Positions 1 to 7,478 of a stretch of DNA of 64,000 nt are shown here, one piece after another. The notes under the pieces were generated by a model. That model saw only the letters and a list, made by a program, of their open reading frames with translations, did not search any database and was not told where the DNA came from. Each line of letters starts with the position of its first letter. Positions within the stretch are counted from its first letter, which is position 1. Source of the stretch: Anaerocolumna cellulosilytica (GTDB lineage: Bacteria; Bacillota; Clostridia; Lachnospirales; Lachnospiraceae); NCBI RefSeq assembly GCF_014218335.1, contig NZ_AP023367.1, forward strand, positions 697,001-761,000, read 5' to 3'. The position numbers and the translations under genes are program-made.

Positions 1-1
1 T

Positions 2-751
2 GATGATAAAAATGGAATAAAGAGGGGATTTTTGGATTATCTGTATCTTGGTGTAGATAAGTTCTGTACTGGGGCGATATTAAGCGCACCTATGGGCTTA
101 CCAGATACTTTACCGCTTATAGGAAAACTTTTGGGAGTGGCTACAACCAGTTTCGTTTATCAGTTGGTAGACAAGAAACTGGATTCAAAATTTGGAAGAG
201 ACTATTATGATGAAGATTCCAATATGGCTCTAAACATTGCATTTGATGTTTTTTTTGCTGGTTTAGGAACTAAAATTACAGATGGTCTCAAAAAGTTATT
301 TGAAAAAGGATTAAAATCATTATCTGTTTTAAAACTCTCTAAGGCGGATACAAAAACCATAACAAAAATATGGAATCACATTCCATTTTTAAAAAAATTG
401 TCAATTAGTGGGGCGGATGTGAACGTAAACAAACATTATATTCGTGAAGTACTTACTAAAAAATTGCCTGAGAAATTGGGAAAATCTAAAATAATTTGGT
501 ACTTAATATTAGGAGGAAAAGAGATAACCGATACAAAACTAGTTAAACCAGGTGCCGATCTACCGACTTCAGTATTCACAGATAGTGATTTGAATCCACT
601 CTTTGGTAAACCGATAGAATGGATAGAAGATTTATTTAAAGGTGAATCGGAGTACGATGCATCTTATACTGACTATTCAGTATTAGTTAAAGAAGATGGT
701 GATATAAAATGGATTGATATTGATGAAAAAGGTAATCTTATTTATGAATAA
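2..751 (+). CDS. VgrG-like polymorphic toxin, C-terminal part (5' end outside window)
   Basis: The frame is open from the first bases of the window, and its first residues (DDKNGIKRGFLDYLYLG) match the junction after the hydrophobic region in the two fuller paralogues at 2158 and 7479. This is therefore the last ~250 residues of a third, upstream copy rather than a gene starting at the TTG at 32. It covers the C-terminal variable domain, with the shared FGRDYYDEDSNM block, a GADVNVNKHYIREVL block and an acidic end. The immunity-like gene at 803 follows after 51 bases. The biochemical activity of this domain is not recognised; a hydrophobic lead-in and membrane immunity partners suggest a membrane-acting toxin (inference). 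Confidence 0.8.
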   Translation, partial: DDKNGIKRGFLDYLYLGVDKFCTGAILSAPMGLPDTLPLIGKLLGVATTSFVYQLVDKKLDSKFGRDYYDEDSNMALNIAFDVFFAGLGTKITDGLKKLFEKGLKSLSVLKLSKADTKTITKIWNHIPFLKKLSISGADVNVNKHYIREVLTKKLPEKLGKSKIIWYLILGGKEITDTKLVKPGADLPTSVFTDSDLNPLFGKPIEWIEDLFKGESEYDASYTDYSVLVKEDGDIKWIDIDEKGNLIYE

Positions 752-802
752 TTAAAAATTTTATTAAATCAGTATACATTAAATGAAAGGGAAATTTTTG
801 AT

Positions 803-1300
803 TTGAAAAGTATAGAGACCAAAAATCATAATGAAAATAAGATAAAAGAATTAAAGGGGCAAGAAAGGCTGATAACAAAGGCTGAGAGGGAGTATATAGA
901 ATATTGTGTAGATTTAAAAAATCATAAGAAAGTTGGCGTGATTATTTTTGTTGCCTTATACATCACTGTATTCATATTAAGTGCCTTGCTTTACTATTTG
1001 ACTTCATCATTAAGGAGTGGAATTATAACATTTATTGTAGTAAATCTATACATGGTTGCTTTTATGTTGCCTGCAAGATATCACATAGTTAAATTGCTTA
1101 AACAAGAAGAAATATGGGTAAGAGAAGCTTACTTGAAAGTTATGAACAAATACCATCTAGCTTGGTTTGAAATTAATGATAATGGAAAAGAGGAGGTTTT
1201 ACTTATAAAGGCTAATTTAAATGAAAAAATATATAGACATGATAAAGTAATAATAGTTAAAGTACATAAAACAGCTTATGTATATAAGGCAAGAGACTAG
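803..1300 (+). CDS. Two-helix membrane protein, probable immunity protein (copy 1)
   Basis: A 165-residue protein with a charged N-terminus (EKAERE-type segment RLITKAEREYIE), two hydrophobic helices at roughly residues 45-68 and 72-92, then a basic segment (ARYHIVKLLKQEEIWVREA) and a small beta-rich C-terminal domain ending in KARD. The TTG start at 803 follows an AAAGGG Shine-Dalgarno about ten bases upstream. Three more intact paralogues lie in the window (6135, 9787, 11002), two of which directly follow toxin genes. Position after a toxin gene and membrane topology suggest immunity against a membrane-acting toxin; that role is inferred, since I recognise no characterised family. Confidence 0.75.
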   Translation: MKSIETKNHNENKIKELKGQERLITKAEREYIEYCVDLKNHKKVGVIIFVALYITVFILSALLYYLTSSLRSGIITFIVVNLYMVAFMLPARYHIVKLLKQEEIWVREAYLKVMNKYHLAWFEINDNGKEEVLLIKANLNEKIYRHDKVIIVKVHKTAYVYKARD

Positions 1301-1429
1301 TAACCATATTTTTTCTATTGTGTCATGTTTGTGTTTACTTAATAGATTTAATAAATTGTGGACTTGTGTCTGTGCCATTTATAAAGGTTTATCTGTAATT
1401 GGTTATAGATTAGTGACAGTACTAAGATG

Positions 1430-1499
1430 AAGTTGGAAAAAATAGAAAATGAAGGATGCCGTAAAGTAAAGTATCTCGATTGTAGAGTTCGACATCCTC
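1430..1499 (-). terminator. Rho-independent terminator of the xre gene (copy 1)
   Basis: A hairpin is formed by GGATGCC at 1454 and GACATCC at 1491, with a second short stem inside. Read on the minus strand it is followed by a T-rich tail (TTCATTTTCTATTTTTT). It lies just downstream of the minus-strand xre gene. The same block recurs at 6779-6819 and, without its gene, at 11553-11595. Confidence 0.6.
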
Positions 1500-1517
1500 G
1501 CACTATGATGAAATATA

Positions 1518-1727
1518 TTATTCTTTGCTATCTTGTACATATTTAATGATATCTTGAATTTCACAATCCAAGATATTACATAATTCATTAATAGTATTTA
1601 ATGTAACGCTACGATTATGTTTTAAATTGTCCAAGGTGCCTCTGCTCAGTTTATGATTTTTTATTAAGTAATAGGTTGTTATTTTCTTTCTTTTTAGAGT
1701 ATCCCATAATGGGTCAAATACTATCAT
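1518..1727 (-). CDS. XRE-family HTH transcriptional regulator (copy 1)
   Basis: A 69-residue protein consisting almost entirely of a Cro/C1-type helix-turn-helix: the segment TTYYLIKNHKLSRGTLDNLKH and the following TLNTINELCNILDCEIQDIIKY match the short XRE repressors related to phage and toxin-antitoxin regulators. The ATG at 1727 has an AGGTGG site five bases upstream on the minus strand. It is divergent from the SymE-like gene at 1830, and the region between carries symmetric sequences over both promoters. It probably represses itself and the SymE-like gene (inference). A nearly identical copy lies at 6839. Confidence 0.85.
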   Translation of the reverse strand: MIVFDPLWDTLKRKKITTYYLIKNHKLSRGTLDNLKHNRSVTLNTINELCNILDCEIQDIIKYVQDSKE

Positions 1728-1744
1728 TTCAAACCACCTTTTAT

Positions 1745-1826
1745 TTTTATTATATTGCCAAATATATGGGTTGAAAATTGCCGTATATTTGGGTATAATA
1801 TGGACTATAATAAAAATGGAGGTGGG
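1745..1826. promoter_or_regulatory. Divergent promoter/operator between xre and symE-like gene (copy 1)
   Basis: On the plus strand TTGAAA (1771) and TATAAT (1794) are separated by 17 bases, followed by a GGAGGTGG ribosome site at 1818. On the minus strand TTTTCA and TATAAT are also separated by 17 bases. Two near-palindromic elements, CCAAATATATGG (about 1758) and CCGTATATTTGG (about 1781), are nearly reverse complements of each other and overlap both promoters, as expected for operators of the adjacent XRE protein (inference). Confidence 0.7.
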
Positions 1827-1829
1827 GTC

Positions 1830-2003
1830 ATGTCGAGTACCGATCGAAAATTAAAAGTTTACCAATCGTATAATGCAAAAAATCAACATATACCAGAGAT
1901 AAGGTTTAAAGGAAAATGGCTGGAAGAGAATGGTTTTTATATAGGTTTGAATATTGAAATAGAAATACATGACAATATGCTGATAATAAAGCAAAAGGTA
2001 TAA
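1830..2003 (+). CDS. SymE-like small protein (type I toxin family) (copy 1)
   Basis: A 57-residue protein starting at the ATG at 1830, placed eight bases after GGAGGTGG. The central block IPEIRFKGKWLEENGF, followed by an I-E-I-E-I strand and a LIIK ending, matches the SymE toxin family (typically P-x-L-x-L-x-G-x-W-L-x-x-x-G-F), whose fold resembles AbrB. In E. coli SymE is SOS-induced and controlled by an antisense RNA; here a divergent XRE gene appears to take over control. The gene stops about 50 bases before the reading frame of the VgrG-like toxin, so the two may be co-transcribed. Confidence 0.75.
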   Translation: MSSTDRKLKVYQSYNAKNQHIPEIRFKGKWLEENGFYIGLNIEIEIHDNMLIIKQKV

Positions 2004-2157
2004 AAATCAATCTTTATTATTTTAAAAATTATCTAAAGTAGTACAAAATCTTTAAGATGATATTATTATAAAAGGAATAGCTGATATACAGCAAGTCTTA
2101 AATATAACGATAACAGAAAAGCCAAATGAGCATGCAAGAGCGTCTATTGAAACCATC

Positions 2158-4458
2158 TTGGACGCTGATTCGCCAAGTATATTCGACAAACGTGGTCTGT
2201 GCAATATAGAAATTATTGAAAAAAAGACAAGTGCTATACTATTTAGCGGATATTCGGAAACTATAAAGTACATAGTGAACAACGGATTACATAAAGCACA
2301 AATACATCTAATATCATATAGTGCCAGGTTTGACTGTAAGTTATCCAGCCGTTCCTTTCAGGATGTCAGCGGTTCTCTTCAGAAAATAGCGTCTTTCGTA
2401 GCGGGTGAATATACGGGAGCTTCCGTTGTATTTCGAGAACAGGGAAGCAAAGCAATTGGATACCCCATTTTTCAATATGACGAAACAGATTGGGAGTTTT
2501 TAAAAAGAATAGCCAGTAGGTGTCATCAGGTATTAATTGCGGATTCAAGTTCAAGTAATCCATCTGTTTATATTGGTGCAGATACAGGAAGTGCTTATGA
2601 TTTGCAATGTGCCGCTTATGAATACAGTGTTGCTGATGCATTTTATAAAATGGGAAGAGTGAGCAGCAACTATTCACAAGAACAATTTAAATGCCACAAA
2701 ATACGATATTATAAAAATCTACCACTAGGAAAACTTGTCAGAATAAAAGAGGGAACTTACTATATCATAGAAAAGCATGCATCTATGAACCATAGTGAGG
2801 TAGTATTTGAATATACACTGGGTTCAAAATCAATGCTGTCAACGGACGTTGTTTATAACCAAAACCTATGTGGTCTGCAATTACAGGGTACGGTCACAGC
2901 GGTAATGGAAGACAAAGTAAAAGTTAAGCTTGCTATTGACAAAAAGGAATCCGGAGCCTACGCGTTCGATTGGTATCCAGAGGTGTCCAATATTATGTAT
3001 TGTATGCCTGAGATAGGGGAACGGGTAAATTTGTACTTATATGATGGTAAGGGTGGCGGTGCGGCTGTAGTAAATTGTTTAAGAAGTAATGGCAGTACAT
3101 GTGCCAATACGTCAAATCCTGCCCACAAGATATTTGAGTATAAAAATAAAAGTTATAAGATGCTTCCGGAGGATATGACTTTTGAAATAGCGGATGGTGA
3201 TGGAAGCCAGCAGTTATTAGCGTTAAAGGATATGGAAGGAATTGTAGAAGATATTCTGAAGACAAGTAAGCTATCTGCGAAAAAGAAAATTAATTTAAAT
3301 ACACCAAATGGAAAAATTAACATACAAGCCCCTAGCCAAATTGAAATAAGGCAATCGGATTCGACGGGAGCTACGCTTTCTATTAACCAGACGATTGAGT
3401 GCGATGGAAAAACTGTGGATGTACAGGCTTCTTTAAGAATAGAATATCCGGCGTTTGATGATGCACCTGTAGCAGTTAAAAAAAGTTTGAAAAAAATATT
3501 ATTTAAGATACTGGCAGCTGTAGTTATCGTAGCGGCTGTGGCTTTGGTTGCAGCTGGAATAGCCGCGCTTACTGTAGCGACGGGAGGAATGGCAGTTGCA
3601 ATAGGAGCAGCTGCAATAAAAGCAGCAGTATTTGTGGTAAGCACAGCTTTAATTGGAGGAGCAGTTACCGCTGGTATTAGTATAGGAGTACAGTGGAGTA
3701 GTGATAAAAAAAATGGAATAAAGAGAGGATTCTTAGATTACCTGTATCTTGGTGTAGATAAGTTTTGTACTGGTGCAATTATAAGTGCTCCTATGGGATT
3801 ACCTAATATACCTTTATTACCATTAGTTGCTAAACTTGCGGGTGTTGCAGGAGCTAGCTATGCTTATCAGAAGGTTGATAATATACTGGATGCAAAATTT
3901 GGCAGGGATTATTATGATGAAGATTCTAATATGACCTTAAATATTGCATTTGATATTTTTTTTGCTGGATTAGGGGAAGGAATTACATCGGCACTTAAAA
4001 CGTTATTTGGTAAGGGATTACAAACATTATCAAATTTGAAATTATCTAAAGCAGATACAAAAGCATTAACTAAGTTATGGAATACTATTCCGTTTGTTAA
4101 GAAATTATCAACTAGTGGGGCCGATGTAAACATAAACAAACATTATATCCGTGAAGTACTTACCAAGATATTGCCACAAAAATTGGATGATTCTAATATA
4201 ATTTGGTATTTAATATTAGGAGGAAGGGAGGCAACAGAAACAACATCAGCGATACCAGGTGCAGATATCCCTACTTCATTATTCACAGATAGTGATGTAA
4301 ATCCTCTTTTTGGTAAGCCAGTAGAATGGATAGAAGATATATTTAAAGATGAATCAGAGTACGATTCATCTTATACCGACTATTCAGTCTTAATGAAAAA
4401 TGATGAAGACATAAAATGGATTGACATAGATGAGAATGGTAATTTAGTGTTTGAGTAA
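2158..4458 (+). CDS. VgrG/late-control-D-like polymorphic toxin (copy 2)
   Basis: At least 766 residues. Residues 1 to ~430 resemble the VgrG/phage gpD spike family found in contractile injection systems: SFQDVSGSLQKIA, a DETDWEFLKRIASR block, an OB-like GTVTAVMEDKVKVKL segment and a beta-helix-like GKINIQAPSQIEIRQ part. A hydrophobic alanine/valine/glycine region follows at ~447-510, then a C-terminal domain at ~520-766 shared with the other copies. The TTG at 2158 is only the first standard start in this frame. Family-like sequence (NEHARASIE) continues upstream to a stop at 2053 with no ATG/GTG/TTG, so the true start is unresolved. The immunity gene behind it is decayed. Confidence 0.8.
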   Translation: MDADSPSIFDKRGLCNIEIIEKKTSAILFSGYSETIKYIVNNGLHKAQIHLISYSARFDCKLSSRSFQDVSGSLQKIASFVAGEYTGASVVFREQGSKAIGYPIFQYDETDWEFLKRIASRCHQVLIADSSSSNPSVYIGADTGSAYDLQCAAYEYSVADAFYKMGRVSSNYSQEQFKCHKIRYYKNLPLGKLVRIKEGTYYIIEKHASMNHSEVVFEYTLGSKSMLSTDVVYNQNLCGLQLQGTVTAVMEDKVKVKLAIDKKESGAYAFDWYPEVSNIMYCMPEIGERVNLYLYDGKGGGAAVVNCLRSNGSTCANTSNPAHKIFEYKNKSYKMLPEDMTFEIADGDGSQQLLALKDMEGIVEDILKTSKLSAKKKINLNTPNGKINIQAPSQIEIRQSDSTGATLSINQTIECDGKTVDVQASLRIEYPAFDDAPVAVKKSLKKILFKILAAVVIVAAVALVAAGIAALTVATGGMAVAIGAAAIKAAVFVVSTALIGGAVTAGISIGVQWSSDKKNGIKRGFLDYLYLGVDKFCTGAIISAPMGLPNIPLLPLVAKLAGVAGASYAYQKVDNILDAKFGRDYYDEDSNMTLNIAFDIFFAGLGEGITSALKTLFGKGLQTLSNLKLSKADTKALTKLWNTIPFVKKLSTSGADVNINKHYIREVLTKILPQKLDDSNIIWYLILGGREATETTSAIPGADIPTSLFTDSDVNPLFGKPVEWIEDIFKDESEYDSSYTDYSVLMKNDEDIKWIDIDENGNLVFE

Positions 4459-4462
4459 GTAG

Positions 4463-4772
4463 TTATTAATTATTGATACTCTACACTGTATTTTACTACT
4501 TTATGATTCGATAAAAACTGCAATTATTACAGTTGTGGGTGTGAAGTTACTAATGATATTTACAGTATTATTTGTCAGGTATCAAATGGTAATGTTATTT
4601 AAAAGGGAATATATGTATGAAAAGTGATTTTTACCCTAATTTATCACTATATGTTTAATAGTACGGAAAAAAGATGTACATATGTGAATGTTATACAAAA
4701 AAATTTAATAAAGACAAAGTAAGTATAGTTAAATACTTAGCTTTAGAGGTATTTTTCTTACGCAAGAATAAA
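4463..4772 (+). pseudogene. Decayed immunity-like gene behind toxin copy 2
   Basis: One frame from 4463 to the stop at 4625 reads LLLYDSIKTAIITVV and then RYQMVMLFKRE, matching the second helix and basic segment of the intact immunity-like proteins. Farther on, FNKDKVSIVKY followed by a LRKN-type end (about 4707-4772) matches their IYKGDKVIIVKV C-terminus in another frame. The start and N-terminus are missing. The remnant lies exactly where the partner of toxin copy 2 is expected, next to the IS3 element. Confidence 0.65.
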
Positions 4773-4875
4773 CAGTTGCAGAAAATGATGGTCATAATTT
4801 TAACATAAATAAAGCTGTGAACTATAGTCAAGTAAGTAGACACGATTATTAGAAAAAACTTTCTGGAAACAGTTA

Positions 4876-5781
4876 CTAAGCTTGATTCCAGAAGAGTTCC
4901 TCCTTTTCATTGGGTGTTAGCATTCCAAGAGAACTGTGTGGTCTTCTGGAGTTATAGAAACCTTCAATATACTCAAATACAGATAGCTGCAGCTCCTGTA
5001 AAGAGTAATAGGTTTTTCGGTTGGTTTCTTCTTTTTTCAAATATTTGAAGAAACATTCACAGCAGGCATTGTCGAAGGGATAACCTTTCTTAGAAAATGA
5101 CTGCACTACATTAAGAGAATCCAATAACTGTCTGAATGAAAATGCAGTATATTGAGATCCCCGATCAGAGTGGAACATGAGGCCTGTAGGGTATTTCCTT
5201 TTATCATAAGCTTTTTTGAATGCAGTCATTACCAAAGTGACATCAGGTCTTGCTGAAATGTTCCAGGAAATGATTTTGCGAGAAAATAGATCCATTACAA
5301 TACAGAGATAATACCATTTCCCAGAAACTTTGATATAAGTGAAATCACTTGCCCAGACAATGTCAGGGGATTTCTGGTTGAACTCCTGATGGAGATGATT
5401 GGTGCAATTGCCAGTATCTTTATGCCGATAGTTACGATATGGCTTCACCGTTGACATTCGTGGTAATTGAAGTGTTTTCATCAGGCGGTACACTCGTCCA
5501 ACACTGATGTGAATGCCATGATCACGCTGGAGGACATAAGTAATCTTATATGCACCAAGACGCTTGTTATAATCGGCGTAGATATGGAGAATCCGTTTGG
5601 CTATCTCCTGATTTTCCTTGGTGCGTTCAGCAGGTACTGAGTGAAAATGCTTATAATAGGTACTTCTGTTTACACCTAATACATTGCAAAGAATCTTTAT
5701 GTCATGCTGAAAACGAAGCTTATGAACAGCATCTAATCGTTGCTGGAGTGTGGCGTGAAGATGGCAATCGCTTTTTTTAGT
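4876..5781 (-). CDS. IS3-family transposase OrfB (DDE integrase core), copy A
   Basis: This frame carries the rve integrase core: WASDFTYIKVSGKWYYL and the first Asp, FHSDRGSQYT with the second, and the Glu in the CECFFKYLK block, then the typical FYNSRRPHSSLG end. Reading back from the first ATG at 5493, the frame stays open through an HTH_21-like segment (RLDAVHKLRFQHDIKILC) into orfA. OrfB is therefore most likely made as an OrfAB fusion by -1 frameshifting on the A7 run (plus-strand positions 5772-5778). The 5' limit given is the approximate shift site, not a start codon. Confidence 0.85.
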   Translation of the reverse strand, partial: TKKSDCHLHATLQQRLDAVHKLRFQHDIKILCNVLGVNRSTYYKHFHSVPAERTKENQEIAKRILHIYADYNKRLGAYKITYVLQRDHGIHISVGRVYRLMKTLQLPRMSTVKPYRNYRHKDTGNCTNHLHQEFNQKSPDIVWASDFTYIKVSGKWYYLCIVMDLFSRKIISWNISARPDVTLVMTAFKKAYDKRKYPTGLMFHSDRGSQYTAFSFRQLLDSLNVVQSFSKKGYPFDNACCECFFKYLKKEETNRKTYYSLQELQLSVFEYIEGFYNSRRPHSSLGMLTPNEKEELFWNQA

Positions 5782-6026
5782 ATGAGGAGTTCCTCCTCAA
5801 GCTGAGCATTGCGTTTTTGAAGATCCTTCACTTGTTTGGCGGTCAAGACCTCGCCATCATCCGTTTTGACGGTTGAGTATTGCTTGATCCAACGGGTAAG
5901 AGCGGTTAGGGAAACACCGTATTCTTTACAGAGAGCAGCCTGTGTTTTACCGCCAGATTGATAAAGGTTAACGAGAGTACGTTTGAAGTCCTCGTCATAC
6001 CGTGTTCCAGTTTTACTTGTGGACAT
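5733..6026 (-). CDS. IS3-family transposase OrfA (HTH), copy A
   Basis: A 97-residue helix-turn-helix protein (HTH_8/transposase_8 type): RYDEDFKRTLVNLYQSGGK is the first helix pair, CKEYGVSLTALTRWIKQY the recognition part, and a C-terminal leucine-zipper-like coiled coil (LQKRNAQLEEELLILKKA) the oligomerisation part. It starts at an ATG preceded by an AAGGAGGT-like site. The last codons before the coiled-coil end contain an A7 run that matches the A-AAA-AAG slippage signal of IS3 elements, which would fuse it to OrfB. Confidence 0.9.
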   Translation of the reverse strand: MSTSKTGTRYDEDFKRTLVNLYQSGGKTQAALCKEYGVSLTALTRWIKQYSTVKTDDGEVLTAKQVKDLQKRNAQLEEELLILKKAIAIFTPHSSND

Positions 6027-6134
6027 GAGTAGATACCTCCTTTTTTTGTCTACTTAATTGTAATATATGGTTACTTATCGTGTCCACTTTTATAATATAG
6101 ATCCAAAACACTAAATGAAAGGGAAATTTTTAAT

Positions 6135-6629
6135 TTGAAAAGTATAGAGACTAAAAATCATGCAGATAAAATAAAAGAATTAATGGGGCAAGAAAGGCTG
6201 ATTACAAAAGCAGAGAGGGAGTACATAGAAGACTGTATATATTTTAAAAATAATAAGAAAGTAATAGTGTTTATTTTCGTTGCTTTTTATATCATTGTAT
6301 TTATACTAAGTGCTTTATTTTACTATTTGAGTTCATCATTAAAGAGCGGAATTATAGCATTTATTGTAGTAAATCTATATATGTTTGCTTGTATGTTGCC
6401 TACAAGATATCACATGGTTAAAACGTTTAAACAAGAAGAAATATGGGTAAGAGAAGCTTATTTGAAAGTTATGAACAAATACCATCTAGGGTGGTTTGAA
6501 ATTAATGATAATGGAAAAGAGGAGGTTTTACTCATTAAGGCTACTGTAAGTGAAAAAATATATAGATATGATAAAGTAATAATAGTTAAAGTACATAAAA
6601 CAGCTTATATATATAAAGCAAGAGACTAG
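6135..6629 (+). CDS. Two-helix membrane protein, probable immunity protein (copy 2)
   Basis: A 164-residue close paralogue of the protein at 803, with the same TTG start and GAAAGGG leader, two transmembrane helices at about residues 43-90 and the same C-terminal domain (SEKIYRYDKVIIVKVHKTAY). Its 5' leader begins directly after the IS3 right end at 6105, so the toxin gene that should precede it is absent; most likely the IS-associated rearrangement removed it. The protein itself is intact and may give immunity against the remaining toxins (inference). Confidence 0.75.
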   Translation: MKSIETKNHADKIKELMGQERLITKAEREYIEDCIYFKNNKKVIVFIFVAFYIIVFILSALFYYLSSSLKSGIIAFIVVNLYMFACMLPTRYHMVKTFKQEEIWVREAYLKVMNKYHLGWFEINDNGKEEVLLIKATVSEKIYRYDKVIIVKVHKTAYIYKARD

Positions 6630-6778
6630 TAATTATATTTTTCTATTGTGTCATACTTGCATTTACTTAATAATTTAATAAATAGCGGACTTATGTCTGT
6701 GCCATTTATAAAGGTTTATCTGTAATTGGTTATAGATTAGTGACATACTAAGATGAAGTTGGAAAAAATAGCAAATGA

Positions 6779-6819
6779 AGGATGCCGGAAAGTATCTCGA
6801 TTGTAGAGTACGACATCCT
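6779..6819 (-). terminator. Rho-independent terminator of the xre gene (copy 2)
   Basis: GGATGCC (about 6780) pairs with GACATCC (6812). The minus-strand continuation is T-rich. It is a shorter version of the hairpin at 1430-1499, in the same position behind the second xre gene. Confidence 0.55.
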
Positions 6820-6838
6820 CGCACTATGATGAAATATG

Positions 6839-7048
6839 TTATTCTTTGCTATCTTGTACATATTTAATGATATCTTGAATTTCACAATCTAAGATACTAC
6901 ATAATTCATTAATAGTATTTAATGTAACGCTACGATTATGTTTTAGATTGTCCAAGGTACCTCTGCTCAGTTTATAGTTTTTTATTAAGTAATAGGTTGT
7001 TATTTTCTTTCTTTTTAGAGTATCCCATAACGGGTCAAATACTATCAT
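6839..7048 (-). CDS. XRE-family HTH transcriptional regulator (copy 2)
   Basis: A 69-residue protein differing from the copy at 1518 at only two residues (KNYKLSRG for KNHKLSRG, LCSILDC for LCNILDC). The helix-turn-helix, the ATG with its AGGTGG site and the divergent arrangement with the SymE-like gene are all conserved. Its near-identity with copy 1 means the whole xre-symE-toxin block was duplicated recently or is kept uniform by gene conversion. Confidence 0.85.
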   Translation of the reverse strand: MIVFDPLWDTLKRKKITTYYLIKNYKLSRGTLDNLKHNRSVTLNTINELCSILDCEIQDIIKYVQDSKE

Positions 7049-7065
7049 TTCAAACCACCTTTTAT

Positions 7066-7147
7066 TTTTATTATATTGCCAAATATATGGGTTGAAAATT
7101 GCCGTATATTTGGGTATAATATGGACTATAATAAAAATGGAGGTGGG
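7066..7147. promoter_or_regulatory. Divergent promoter/operator between xre and symE-like gene (copy 2)
   Basis: This region matches the one at 1745-1826: TTGAAA-17-TATAAT facing the SymE-like gene, a TATAAT facing xre, and the paired CCAAATATATGG / CCGTATATTTGG elements over both promoters. Confidence 0.7.
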
Positions 7148-7150
7148 GTC

Positions 7151-7324
7151 ATGTCGAGTACCGATCGAAAATTAAAAGTTTACCAATCGTATAATGCAAA
7201 AAATCAACATGTACCAGAGATAAGGTTTAAAGGAAAATGGCTGGAAGAGAATGGTTTTTATATAGGTTTGAATATTGAAATAGAAATACATGACAATATG
7301 CTGATAATAAAGCAAAAGGTATAA
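7151..7324 (+). CDS. SymE-like small protein (type I toxin family) (copy 2)
   Basis: A 57-residue SymE-family protein that differs from the copy at 1830 at one residue (Val for Ile in the HVPEIRFKGKWLEENGF block). It has the same ATG and GGAGGTGG ribosome site. It again sits between the xre gene and the VgrG-like reading frame, so the order immunity - xre - symE - toxin is a repeated unit rather than a chance association. Confidence 0.75.
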   Translation: MSSTDRKLKVYQSYNAKNQHVPEIRFKGKWLEENGFYIGLNIEIEIHDNMLIIKQKV

Positions 7325-7478
7325 AAATCAATCTTTATTATTTTAAAAATTATCTAAAGTAGTACAAAATCTTTAAGATGATATTATTATAAAAGGAATA
7401 GCTGATATACAGCAAGTCTTAAATATAACGATAACAGAAAAGCCAAATGAGCATGCAAGAGCGTGTATTGAAGCCATC

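Larger units (their letters stand above)
4818..6105 (-). mobile_element. IS3-family (IS150-like) insertion sequence, copy A
   Basis: A 1,288-base element bounded by TG at 4818 and CA at 6105, with imperfect terminal inverted repeats sharing a GT-GACACGAT core. It carries overlapping orfA and orfB on the minus strand. Both the ends and the encoded proteins are the same as in copy B at 21576-22863. No 3-5 base target duplication flanks it (GCTG on the left, AAAC on the right), which suggests an adjacent deletion or recombination after insertion. Confidence 0.9.

Noticed and set aside
1403-1588. A 61-codon minus-strand frame overlapping the xre gene end
   Set aside because: It runs through the terminator hairpin and overlaps xre; there is no ribosome site, and the equivalent frame is not kept in the second unit.
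3153-3644. A 163-codon open frame on the minus strand inside toxin copy 2
   Set aside because: It is antisense to the well-supported VgrG-like gene, has low-complexity alanine/threonine composition caused by the hydrophobic region on the other strand, and has no ribosome site.
5550-5780. A 76-codon plus-strand frame within the IS3 element
   Set aside because: It is antisense to orfB and appears in both copies only because the element is duplicated.
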